Positions 1-5,793 of a stretch of 8,654 bases of DNA are shown piece by piece. Every line of letters starts with the position of its first letter. Within the stretch, counting starts at the first letter, position 1. This stretch comes from Pseudomonadota bacterium (GTDB taxonomy: Bacteria; Pseudomonadota; Alphaproteobacteria; Rhizobiales; Devosiaceae): contig JAEYZJ010000361.1 in the NCBI GenBank assembly GCA_023430705.1, positions 1 through 8,654 of the forward strand, written 5' to 3'. Both the position numbers and the translations under genes were made by a program. The notes under the pieces are model-generated. The model worked only from the letters and a program-made list of their open reading frames with translations, was not told the origin of the DNA and searched no databases.

Positions 1-1461
1 AACAACCAGTTCGCCCAGATCTGCGCCGCGCTCGGCATCGACGACGTTGCCCAGTGCCTCGAGCAGAACGGCATCACCCTGCCGCCCATGCCCGACGTGC
101 CGGCTGCTGCCCCGGCGCAGCCGCCGATCGCGGAACTGCCCGGCGCAGGCGAGGACGTGACGCCCGAGGCGACCGAGGTCCTGCCCGAGAACGTGGCCCC
201 GGAGGCCGCTGCCTTCGTGCTCGACAGCGCCAAGGACATCTCGTCCGAAGTCGCCACCGGTAACGAGCCGGCCGAACAGCCGGCCGCACCGACCGAGCCC
301 CCGCCGCCGCCCCCGGCCGACGACAGGGCCGCACAGTCCGATATCGCACCGGTCAATGTCGAGTCCCCCGCCAGCATCCAGGGCGAGCAGATCCAGTTTG
401 ACGCGCTGCCGCCCATCGAGGTGCCGCAGAACGTCACGATCATCAACAATGTGACGAACGTCACCAACAACACCACCATCAACAACAATGGCGGTGCTGG
501 TGGCCAGGGTGGTAGCCAGGCTGCCGGTGGCGAGGCTGCCGGTGCCCAGGGTGGCAACAGGCCGGGCGGCAACCGTCCGGGCAGGCCGCCTGCCGGCGGC
601 AGCAACTACACCAACTCCGGCTTCATCTTCCAGATCGGCGTCAACCTGGTGATCTCGAACCCGGCGCAGGATTTCGATCGCATCCGCGACAGCGATCGGG
701 ACGAGGTCTACTACCAGCGCCTGCCGGGCGGCCGTGTGAAGGAAACGATCGAGCGTCCGAACGGCGTCCAGATCGTCACCATCCGCGATCGCTGGGGTAA
801 CGTGCTCAAGCGTTCGCGCATCATGCCGGACGGCCGCGAGTACATCCTCGCCTACTACGACGAGGACAACTACGATGACGACGACTACTTCAACAACTGG
901 CGTGACCCCGGCCAGGACCTCCCGCCGCTGCGCCTGACCATCCCGATCCGCGACTACGTGCTGGACGCCGACTATGCGGACGAGGACGACGTGGAAGGGT
1001 TCTTCGGCGAGCCCCCGGTGGAGCAGGTCCGCAAGATCTACACCATCGAGGACGTGAAGCGGTCGGCTCGCCTGCGCGACTCGGTCCGCCGGGTCGAGGT
1101 CGGCAGCCTCACCTTCGATACCGGTGCGGCCACCATCTCGCGCAGCCAGGTCGGCGCCCTCAGCAAGGTGGCCAACGCCATGCTGAAGCTGCTCGACAAG
1201 AACCCGGGCGAAGTGTTCCTCATCGAGGGCCACACCGATGCCGTCGGCAGCGACCAGTCGAACCTGATCCTGTCCGACGCCCGTGCCGCCACGGTCGCCC
1301 GTATCCTCAGCGACTTCTACGACGTGCCGCCCGAGAACCTCGTTACCCAGGGCTACGGCGAGCGCTACCTCAAGGTGAAGACCGACGTGGCGGAGCCCCT
1401 GAACCGCCGCGTGGTGCTGAAGCGCATCACGCCGCTGGTGACGGTCGCCAACCGGAACTGA
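1..1461 (+). CDS. OmpA-family outer membrane protein, 5' end missing
   Basis: The reading frame is open from base 1, so the start lies upstream; the ATG at 88 is internal. The 486 residues present (numbered from base 1) begin with a short segment holding two Cys (residues 8 and 19). A Pro/Ala/Glu-rich stretch follows, then an Asn/Thr-rich segment (144-163), a Gly-rich linker (about 164-200), a middle region with acidic clusters rich in Asp and Tyr, and a C-terminal OmpA domain from about 365. That domain has EGHTD, and LSDARA 15 residues later, so D413 and R428 match the Asp/Arg pair that binds diaminopimelate of peptidoglycan in OmpA proteins. The YGERYLKV and NRRV motifs follow. The likely role is tying the outer membrane to the cell wall. 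I recall similar C-terminal halves in Rhizobiales OmpA proteins; the Asn/Gly-rich middle is less familiar. An intrinsic terminator follows. Confidence 0.9.
   Translation, partial: NNQFAQICAALGIDDVAQCLEQNGITLPPMPDVPAAAPAQPPIAELPGAGEDVTPEATEVLPENVAPEAAAFVLDSAKDISSEVATGNEPAEQPAAPTEPPPPPPADDRAAQSDIAPVNVESPASIQGEQIQFDALPPIEVPQNVTIINNVTNVTNNTTINNNGGAGGQGGSQAAGGEAAGAQGGNRPGGNRPGRPPAGGSNYTNSGFIFQIGVNLVISNPAQDFDRIRDSDRDEVYYQRLPGGRVKETIERPNGVQIVTIRDRWGNVLKRSRIMPDGREYILAYYDEDNYDDDDYFNNWRDPGQDLPPLRLTIPIRDYVLDADYADEDDVEGFFGEPPVEQVRKIYTIEDVKRSARLRDSVRRVEVGSLTFDTGAATISRSQVGALSKVANAMLKLLDKNPGEVFLIEGHTDAVGSDQSNLILSDARAATVARILSDFYDVPPENLVTQGYGERYLKVKTDVAEPLNRRVVLKRITPLVTVANRN
430..600 (+). repeat. Asn/Thr-rich then Gly-rich low-complexity coding segment
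   Basis: Within the OmpA-family gene, codons 144-163 encode mostly Asn, Val, Thr and Ile (NNVTNVTNNTTINNN is the core). About 37 residues rich in Gly, Ala, Gln and Asn follow. At DNA level the word AGGCTGCCGGTG recurs at 518-529 and 533-544, and an Asn-Arg-Pro-Gly motif is repeated near 556-580. Such segments are flexible or repetitive and often vary in length between strains. Confidence 0.7.
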
Positions 1462-1482
1462 GCCATCGGCTGAAAAGCGGGA

Positions 1483-1510
1483 GGGGCCGGGTATCAACCC
1501 GGCCCCTTTT
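1483..1510 (+). terminator. Intrinsic terminator of the OmpA-family gene
   Basis: A perfect 10-bp stem (GGGGCCGGGT at 1483-1492 with ACCCGGCCCC at 1497-1506) has a 4-base ATCA loop and is followed at once by TTTT. It starts 21 bases after the stop codon. This is a textbook Rho-independent terminator on the plus strand. Confidence 0.9.
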
Positions 1511-1539
1511 CATTTCTGTTCCTGCGGCGCCCCGTCCTC

Positions 1540-1567
1540 TTGCCTCCGGATGCCTTTGAGCTATGGC
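1540..1567 (+). promoter_or_regulatory. Possible sigma-70 promoter for the UPF0114 gene
   Basis: TTGCCT (1540-1545, 4/6 match to TTGACA) is separated by 16 bases from TATGGC (1562-1567, 3/6 match to TATAAT). Transcription would begin near 1574, leaving a leader of about 22 bases and placing the upstream ATG at 1563 outside the transcript. The match is modest, and the support comes mainly from position between a strong terminator and a gene. Confidence 0.3.
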
Positions 1568-1585
1568 TTGGCGACAATCAGTGAC

Positions 1586-1590
1586 CGGAG
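1586..1590 (+). promoter_or_regulatory. Ribosome binding site deciding the UPF0114 start
   Basis: CGGAG lies 5 bases before the ATG at 1596. The alternative ATG at 1563 has only a weak GAG upstream. This favours the shorter protein. Confidence 0.6.
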
Positions 1591-1595
1591 CCACC

Positions 1596-2195
1596 ATGCC
1601 CAAGCGCGTCGAACTCGTGATCGAAGCGGTTATCCTCGCCTCGCGCTGGCTGCTGGTGCTGTTCTATCTCGGCCTCGCGCTGGCGCTCGCCGTCTATGCG
1701 GCGACCTTCGGCGTGAAGCTGTGGGACTTCGTCAGCCACGTCTTCGACATCGAGGAAGCCGACGCGATCCTGAAGATGCTGGGGCTGATCGACGCAGCGC
1801 TGGTCGCCAGCCTCGTCGTCATGGTGATCATCTCGGGCTACGAGAACTACGTCTCCCGCTTCGACGACGAGAGCTCGGTGCACTGGCTCGGCGAGATCGA
1901 TGCCGGCTCGCTCAAGATCAAGGTGGCTTCGACCATCGTCGCCATCTCCTCGATCCACCTGCTCCAGATCTTCCTCGACGTGAACACCCAGAAGACCGAG
2001 CATCTGATGTGGTACACGCTGATCCATCTGACCTTCGTGGTCTCGGCGCTGTTCCTTGCCTTCATCGACCGCGTCTCGGCCCAGACCAAGACCATCGGCA
2101 AGACCCTCGGCAAGACCCTCAAGGTCCCGAAAACCGCGAAATCGCCCGAAAACCCGGCCGGCGGCGACGGAATTTCTTCATCTCCCGCGGAGTGA
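1596..2195 (+). CDS. UPF0114 (YqhA/TIGR00645-like) inner membrane protein
   Basis: A 199-residue polytopic membrane protein of the UPF0114 family, whose biochemical role is unknown. Four hydrophobic segments are visible: about residues 12-37, 61-81, 107-127 and 138-157. Family-like words include EADAILKMLGLIDAALV, MVIISGYENYVSRF and SSIHLLQIF. I chose the ATG at 1596 over the one at 1563 because CGGAG sits 5 bases upstream and family members begin close to the first membrane segment; the earlier start would add 11 unrelated residues. The C-terminal tail after residue 160 is polar, repetitive (KTxG units) and about 35 residues long, longer than I recall for most members. The gene stands alone between the OmpA terminator and an EcfG-type promoter, and a long stem-loop begins right after its stop codon. 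Confidence 0.87.
   Translation: MPKRVELVIEAVILASRWLLVLFYLGLALALAVYAATFGVKLWDFVSHVFDIEEADAILKMLGLIDAALVASLVVMVIISGYENYVSRFDDESSVHWLGEIDAGSLKIKVASTIVAISSIHLLQIFLDVNTQKTEHLMWYTLIHLTFVVSALFLAFIDRVSAQTKTIGKTLGKTLKVPKTAKSPENPAGGDGISSSPAE
2088..2123 (+). repeat. Three tandem 12-base repeats in the UPF0114 tail
   Basis: AAGACCATCGGC (2088-2099), AAGACCCTCGGC (2100-2111) and AAGACCCTCAAG (2112-2123) are in frame and encode KTIG, KTLG and KTLK (residues 165-176). The repeat produces a Lys-rich cytoplasmic-type tail and is a likely place for length variation by slippage. Confidence 0.75.
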
Positions 2196-2237
2196 GATTA
2201 TCAATCGTACCAGTGCTTTGCATGGTACGATTGAATC
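2196..2237 (+). other. Long imperfect stem-loop just after the UPF0114 stop codon
   Basis: TCAATCGTACCA (2201-2212) pairs perfectly with TGGTACGATTGA (2223-2234). Inside, TGC pairs with GCA around a TTT loop after one bulged G. Outside, GAT (2196-2198) pairs with ATC (2235-2237) past a 2-base bulge. That gives 18 base pairs starting directly after the stop codon (2193-2195). No U-run follows on either strand, so it is not a standard intrinsic terminator. It could be a U-less terminator, an mRNA 3'-end stabiliser or a processing site. Confidence 0.7.
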
Positions 2238-2262
2238 AGCGACGCAATTGATCGGCCTGGCG

Positions 2263-2288
2263 GGAACGTTTGTCGCGGCAACCACGTT
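2263..2288 (+). promoter_or_regulatory. EcfG-type (general stress response) promoter
   Basis: GGAAC (2263-2267), a 17-base spacer, then CGTT (2285-2288), matching the GGAAC-N16/17-CGTT consensus known for EcfG/SigT sigma factors of alphaproteobacteria. It lies about 40 bases before the ATG at 2327, so transcription would start near 2295 and give a leader of about 30 bases. This predicts that the downstream small membrane protein is induced by general stress through the PhyR-NepR-EcfG pathway. Confidence 0.72.
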
Positions 2289-2326
2289 GTTGCGGCCATA
2301 CGGTACTCAAACAAAGGAGCTTGATC

Positions 2327-2710
2327 ATGGCTGTCCCCGAACGCGATACCGTTTATTCCGCCGACGACGGCGTGAATCGTACCACCACGACCTATACCCG
2401 TGAGTCCAGTGCGACCGGTTGGTTCGTCGGCATCATCGTGGCCCTGGCCCTGCTCGCCATCGGCTATCTGGTCTTCTCGGCCAACTCGGGCCCGTCGACC
2501 AGCTCGACCACGGTCAACAATACGCCGGCAGTTGAGTCACCTGCACCGGCTACCGACACGACCCCGATGAGCCCGGCCGCTCCGTCGACCGGCACCGAGA
2601 CGACCCCGATGGCTCCGGCCACGGATACGGCTCCGGCTAGCACGGCTCCGGCCACCGAGGCCCCGGCCCCGGCCACCGAGGCACCTGCTGCTCCGGCGAC
2701 CAATCCGTAA
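2327..2710 (+). CDS. Small single-pass membrane protein with Thr/Pro/Ala-rich tail, unknown function
   Basis: A 127-residue protein of unknown function. Residues 1-30 are polar, residues 31-51 form one strong hydrophobic helix (GWFVGIIVALALLAIGYLVF), and residues 52-127 are almost wholly Ser, Thr, Pro, Ala and Glu with repeating units such as TTPMSPA, TTPMAPA and APATEAP. The likely arrangement is N-terminus inside and a flexible tail in the periplasm. The ATG at 2327 has AAAGGAG 7 bases upstream; a TTG at 2270 falls inside the promoter and is ruled out. The gene sits alone between an EcfG-type promoter and an intrinsic terminator, so it is probably a monocistronic stress-induced gene. I do not recognise a named family. 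The tail could be a periplasmic spacer or a glycosylation target, but nothing in the sequence shows which. Confidence 0.85.
   Translation: MAVPERDTVYSADDGVNRTTTTYTRESSATGWFVGIIVALALLAIGYLVFSANSGPSTSSTTVNNTPAVESPAPATDTTPMSPAAPSTGTETTPMAPATDTAPASTAPATEAPAPATEAPAAPATNP
2548..2702 (+). repeat. Degenerate Thr/Pro/Ala peptide repeats
   Basis: The tail of the small membrane protein repeats short motifs: ACGACCCCGATG recurs in the TTPM units, and CCGGCCACCGAGGC occurs twice in the APATEAP units (around 2650 and 2670). The repeats stay in frame. They account for the long antisense open frames seen here. Confidence 0.7.
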
Positions 2711-2782
2711 GCCTGCCCACGCAAGAACAATATACGGGCGGCACGCGCCCCAGGCTTCGGCCCCTCCCTCCGAAGCCACCTC

Positions 2783-2813
2783 GAGCCCCGGTCCAGTACC
2801 GGGGCTCTTTCGT
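2783..2813 (+). terminator. Intrinsic terminator of the small membrane protein gene
   Basis: GAGCCCCGGT (2783-2792) pairs perfectly with ACCGGGGCTC (2798-2807) across a 5-base CCAGT loop, followed by TTTCGTT. It lies about 70 bases after the stop codon, so the transcript has an unusually long 3' untranslated region. Confidence 0.85.
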
Positions 2814-2912
2814 TCTGCGCGGCAAAATGCGCCGCCCCGTCCTCCTTGTGCGAGGCGCGCGCCATACCTAATTGCGATAGACCAAGGCCGGCCGACGAAA
2901 AGGGAGAGAGGC

Positions 2913-3596
2913 ATGTTCAACATCGACAGCATCATCAAGGCGCTGCAGACCGACCCGAATGCCCAGCGCAGCGCCATGACCGGTGCCGCCGGACTTGCGG
3001 CCGGCATGCTTCTTTCGGGCGGCGGGCTTGGCAAGCTCGTCGGCAATGTCGCCAAGGCCGGCGCCATCGCCGCAGTGGGCGGGCTCGCCTATTCGGCCTG
3101 GCAGCAGTACCAGCAGAACCAGTCCGGCGGCGCGGGCGAAGCGACCAGCCGCGACGCCTTCGTTCCCCCGCCGCAGGCCGGCTACCAGCAGGAAGAACTC
3201 GGCAAGTCGCTCGTGCGCGCCATGATCGCCGCGGCCAAGGCCGACGGCCAGATTGACGCCGACGAGAAGCAGCGCATCTTCGCCAAGCTCGAGACCATGC
3301 CGCTCAGCTCGGAGGAGAAGGCCTTCGTCTTCGACGAGCTGTCGGGCCCGCTCGACATCGACGCCGTGGTCGCACGCGCCGACACGCCGGAGCATGCCGC
3401 CGAGATCTATGCGGCCTCGCTCGTCGCCATGAAGCCCGACACGCCCGCCGAGCGCACCTATCTGGACGCCCTCGCGCACAAGCTGAAGCTGCCGGCCGGC
3501 CTCGTCGAGCAGATTCACCGGCATGCCGGCGCCACGCCGCCGGGCGACGCCGCCCCGGCTGGCCCGGCCAGCTACGTGCCCGGCAACAACGTCTGA
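2913..3596 (+). CDS. DUF533/YebE-type protein with TerB-like C-terminal domain
   Basis: A 227-residue protein. Residues 1-75 hold two Gly/Ala-rich, membrane-compatible segments (about 22-36 and 39-60). Residues 75-95 are a Pro/Gln-rich linker. From about 95 comes an all-helical TerB-like domain, with AMIAAAKADGQIDADEKQRI as its hallmark, where acidic residues lie in the loop between the first two helices. DUF533 proteins are usually annotated as inner membrane or tellurite-resistance TerB-like; no enzymatic role is established. The ATG at 2913 has GGGAG 6 bases upstream. The gene follows a strong terminator, so it must have its own promoter in 2814-2900. I see only weak candidates, such as TTGTGC at 2846-2851 without a good -10. 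A stable stem-loop follows the stop codon. Confidence 0.87.
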   Translation: MFNIDSIIKALQTDPNAQRSAMTGAAGLAAGMLLSGGGLGKLVGNVAKAGAIAAVGGLAYSAWQQYQQNQSGGAGEATSRDAFVPPPQAGYQQEELGKSLVRAMIAAAKADGQIDADEKQRIFAKLETMPLSSEEKAFVFDELSGPLDIDAVVARADTPEHAAEIYAASLVAMKPDTPAERTYLDALAHKLKLPAGLVEQIHRHAGATPPGDAAPAGPASYVPGNNV

Positions 3597-3605
3597 GGTT
3601 ACAGC

Positions 3606-3639
3606 GCTGTGCGTTCTTGCTTCGGCCCGAATGCACAGC
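3606..3639 (+). other. Stem-loop with cUUCGg tetraloop after the DUF533 gene
   Basis: GCTGTGCGTTC (3606-3616) pairs with GAATGCACAGC (3629-3639), including one G-U pair, giving 11 base pairs. Inside, after a 2x2 internal loop, GC-TTCG-GC (3619-3626) forms the extra-stable cUUCGg tetraloop. It begins 10 bases after the DUF533 stop codon and ends about 30 bases before the next start. There is no U-run. It may be a U-less terminator, or an element that stabilises the upstream message or divides expression between two genes of one transcript. Confidence 0.65.
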
Positions 3640-3670
3640 CATGTAGGGCGCGTCACAAGGGGAGCGCGCC

Positions 3671-4711
3671 ATGGAAATCGGTCTTTACTCGTTCGCCGAG
3701 AATACTCCTGACCCGCTGAACGGCGGCCGGCTGCAATCGCCGGCCGAACGGCTCGGCGACCTGCTCGAGGAGATCAGGCTCGCCGACGAGGTCGGGCTCG
3801 ATTTCTACGGGCTCGGCGAACACCATCGCCCCGACTTCGTCGCCTCGGCTCCGGTGACCATCCTCGCGGCCGCCGCCGCGATCACGCGCCGCATCCGGCT
3901 CTCCACGGCGGTCACGGTGCTGAGTTCGGACGACCCCGTCCGCGTCTACCAGCAGTTTGCGACGCTTGACCTGCTCTCCGGGGGGCGCGCCGAGATCATG
4001 GCCGGCCGTGGCTCCTTCATCGAGAGTTTCCCGCTCTTCGGCTATCGGCTCGAAGACTACGACGACCTGTTCGAGGAAAAGCTCGCCCAGCTGCTGGAGA
4101 TCCGCAAGGGCGGCCCCGTCAACTGGGAGGGCACGGCCCACACGCGCCCGATCCCCGGCATCGAGATCTATCCCAAGCCCATCCAGGACCCGCTGCCGCT
4201 CTGGATCGCCGTCGGCGGCACGCCCAACTCGGTGGCCCGCGCCGCCTATTACGGCCTGCCCCTGATGATCGCCATCATCGGCGGCAACCCCGAAGCCTTC
4301 CAGCAGTTCACCCAGCTCTACCGCCTCACGGCCGAAAAGGTCGGTCACGATCCGGCCCGCATGCCCATCGGCATCTCGTCGCACGGCTTCATTGCCGAGG
4401 ACTCTCAGGACGCGCTCGACATTGCCTTCCCGGCCCACCACGAGGCCATGAGCCGCATCGGCCGCGAACGCGGCTGGCCGCCGACCACGCGCGAGCAGTT
4501 CGAGGCCGGCGCGAGCCCGTCCGGCGCCTACTTCATGGGATCGCCGCAGCAGGTGATCGACAAGATCCTGCAGCAGCACGAGTGGTTCCGGCACGACCGC
4601 TTCGGCCTGCAGCTGAGCGTCGGCACCCTGCCCCATGACAAGGTCATGAAGGCCATCGAGCTGTTCGGCACCGTGGTCAAGCCCGCGGTCGACAAGGCGC
4701 TGGCGGGCTAG
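3671..4711 (+). CDS. LLM-class flavin-dependent oxidoreductase (Atu2307/SP_0267-like)
   Basis: A 346-residue luciferase-like monooxygenase with a TIM-barrel fold. These enzymes use reduced FMN, or F420 in some branches, to oxidise small organic substrates; the substrate here is unknown. Visible signs are the N-terminal strand MEIGLYSFAE, the GLGEHHRPDF motif (residues 48-56), the RIRLSTAVTVLSSDDPVRV region (74-92), LDLLSGGRAEIMAGRGS (99-115) and the late FMN-loop region PLWIAVGGTP. The MEIGLY start and overall length resemble the Atu2307/SP_0267 group (TIGR03858), from memory. AAGGGGAG lies 6 bases before the ATG. The gene may have its own promoter or read through from DUF533, 74 bases upstream. 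It ends head-on against the minus-strand glycosyltransferase, with the two stop codons overlapping. Confidence 0.9.
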   Translation: MEIGLYSFAENTPDPLNGGRLQSPAERLGDLLEEIRLADEVGLDFYGLGEHHRPDFVASAPVTILAAAAAITRRIRLSTAVTVLSSDDPVRVYQQFATLDLLSGGRAEIMAGRGSFIESFPLFGYRLEDYDDLFEEKLAQLLEIRKGGPVNWEGTAHTRPIPGIEIYPKPIQDPLPLWIAVGGTPNSVARAAYYGLPLMIAIIGGNPEAFQQFTQLYRLTAEKVGHDPARMPIGISSHGFIAEDSQDALDIAFPAHHEAMSRIGRERGWPPTTREQFEAGASPSGAYFMGSPQQVIDKILQQHEWFRHDRFGLQLSVGTLPHDKVMKAIELFGTVVKPAVDKALAG

Positions 4712-5793
4712 CTGGCGGCGGCGAGGACGCTCTCGTAGAGCGCCAGATGCTGCTCGACCATCGCATCGGTGCTGAACTCGCCGGCCATGAGCACCGGTCC
4801 GCATCGGCCCAGCGCCCGCCGTCGCGGCTCGTCCGCGAGCAATGAGAGGATCGCCGCCCTGAGCGCCGTGACGTCCTCCGGCGGCACGAGCACGCCGTTG
4901 ACCCCGTCACGCACGGCCTCGCCGATCCCGCCTGCTGCCGAGGCGACGATCGGCACCCCGGCCGACGAGGCCTGCAGCAGGGCGACCCCCAGCCCTTCCA
5001 GGGTCGCCGGGTGAACCACGAGGTCGAGGTTCCCCATCCAGCGCGGCATGTCGTACCGGTGCCCGGCCATCTGCACGATATGCCCCAGCCCCGACCGCGC
5101 GAGCGCCGCCTCCACTTCGGCGCGGTCCTTCCCCTCGCCGAAGACGATGACCCGCAACCGGTCCGGGATATCTCCCTGCAGCGCCTCGAACAGGAACCGG
5201 TGCCCCTTCCGCAGGATGAGCTGGGCGACAACGCCGATCGTCAGCGCGTCGGGCGGCAGGCCGAACTCGCGCAGGAACTCCTCCCTCGGGGCCGGTTCGC
5301 CCCAGGGTCCGGTGTCGACGGCGGATCGGATGGTGACCAGCCGGTCCTCGCGTACCCCGGCCTTCAGCAGCACGTCACGGATCGCTTCCGAGATGCAGAT
5401 CACCCGCTCGTTCAGCGCGCCATAGGCCCAGGGGCTGAGCTTGCCTTTCGGCATGTTGTCGACCCGTCGCGACAACACGCTGGGAACGCCGGCCCACCGC
5501 GCGGCCACCGACCCCAGGATTGCGCCCCGCCTGCTGTGCAGGTGCACGATGTCGGGGGCCTCCTCGAGGATCAGGTCGCGAATGCGCCGGGCGAGCCACA
5601 GGTCCCAGTCTCCCCGGCACGATATGTGGCGCAGGCGGATGCCGGCGTCGGCGAAGTTCCGCGCCAGCGGCGTGTCCGCCTCCGCGGCCACGACGCAATC
5701 CACCCCGCGGCGCGACAGCCCGTTGACGATATAGATGACCTGCTGCGGTCCCCCCACGAGGGTCCGGCCGAACTCGAAATGCATGACCTTCAT
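4708..5793 (-). CDS. GT4-family glycosyltransferase
   Basis: A 361-residue GT-B retaining glycosyltransferase, probably cytoplasmic or membrane-associated and adding a sugar to a surface glycan. The N-terminal domain opens MKVMHFEFGRTLVGGPQQ, with the Gly-rich acceptor-side loop. DIVHLHSRRG (81-90) and the SRRVDN stretch (108-113) follow. The C-terminal domain carries VVAQLILRKGHRFL (188-201), the FGEGKDR segment (218-224) and HPATLEGLGVALLQASSAGVP (261-281). The family's E-x7-E motif is here E266-x7-Q274; I recall other members of this branch with EGLGVxLLQA, so the Gln is probably natural. The ATG overlaps the stop of the upstream glycosyltransferase as ATGA. AGGAGAGG (5801-5808) inside that gene is a strong ribosome binding site and fixes the start; the longer open frame upstream only overlaps the neighbour. 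No terminator is visible. Confidence 0.92.
   Translation of the reverse strand: MKVMHFEFGRTLVGGPQQVIYIVNGLSRRGVDCVVAAEADTPLARNFADAGIRLRHISCRGDWDLWLARRIRDLILEEAPDIVHLHSRRGAILGSVAARWAGVPSVLSRRVDNMPKGKLSPWAYGALNERVICISEAIRDVLLKAGVREDRLVTIRSAVDTGPWGEPAPREEFLREFGLPPDALTIGVVAQLILRKGHRFLFEALQGDIPDRLRVIVFGEGKDRAEVEAALARSGLGHIVQMAGHRYDMPRWMGNLDLVVHPATLEGLGVALLQASSAGVPIVASAAGGIGEAVRDGVNGVLVPPEDVTALRAAILSLLADEPRRRALGRCGPVLMAGEFSTDAMVEQHLALYESVLAAAS

Noticed and set aside
1550..2251. 233-residue open frame overlapping the UPF0114 gene on the same strand
   Set aside because: Arg-rich shifted-frame product; the other frame gives a clean four-helix membrane protein of a known family.
2854..2863. GGCGCGCGCC palindrome
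   Set aside because: Simple GC-rich self-complementary sequence expected by chance at this base composition.
2846..2876. Promoter-like TTGTGC with TAATTG before the DUF533 gene
   Set aside because: The -35 matches only 3 of 6 and the -10 only 2 of 6. A promoter must exist here after the strong terminator, but I cannot place it.
3601..3610. Perfect palindrome ACAGCGCTGT as a possible operator
   Set aside because: It partly overlaps the stronger stem-loop at 3606-3639 and has no nearby convincing promoter, so an operator role is not supported.
2868..3656. 262-residue open frame on the minus strand
   Set aside because: Antisense to the DUF533 gene and full of Gly/Arg/Ala low-complexity runs; no ribosome binding site or family match.
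3653..4804. 383-residue open frame on the minus strand
   Set aside because: It lies antisense to the well-supported LLM oxidoreductase, is Arg/Gly/Ala/Asp-rich with no recognisable domain, and comes from GC-rich codon bias in the opposite strand.
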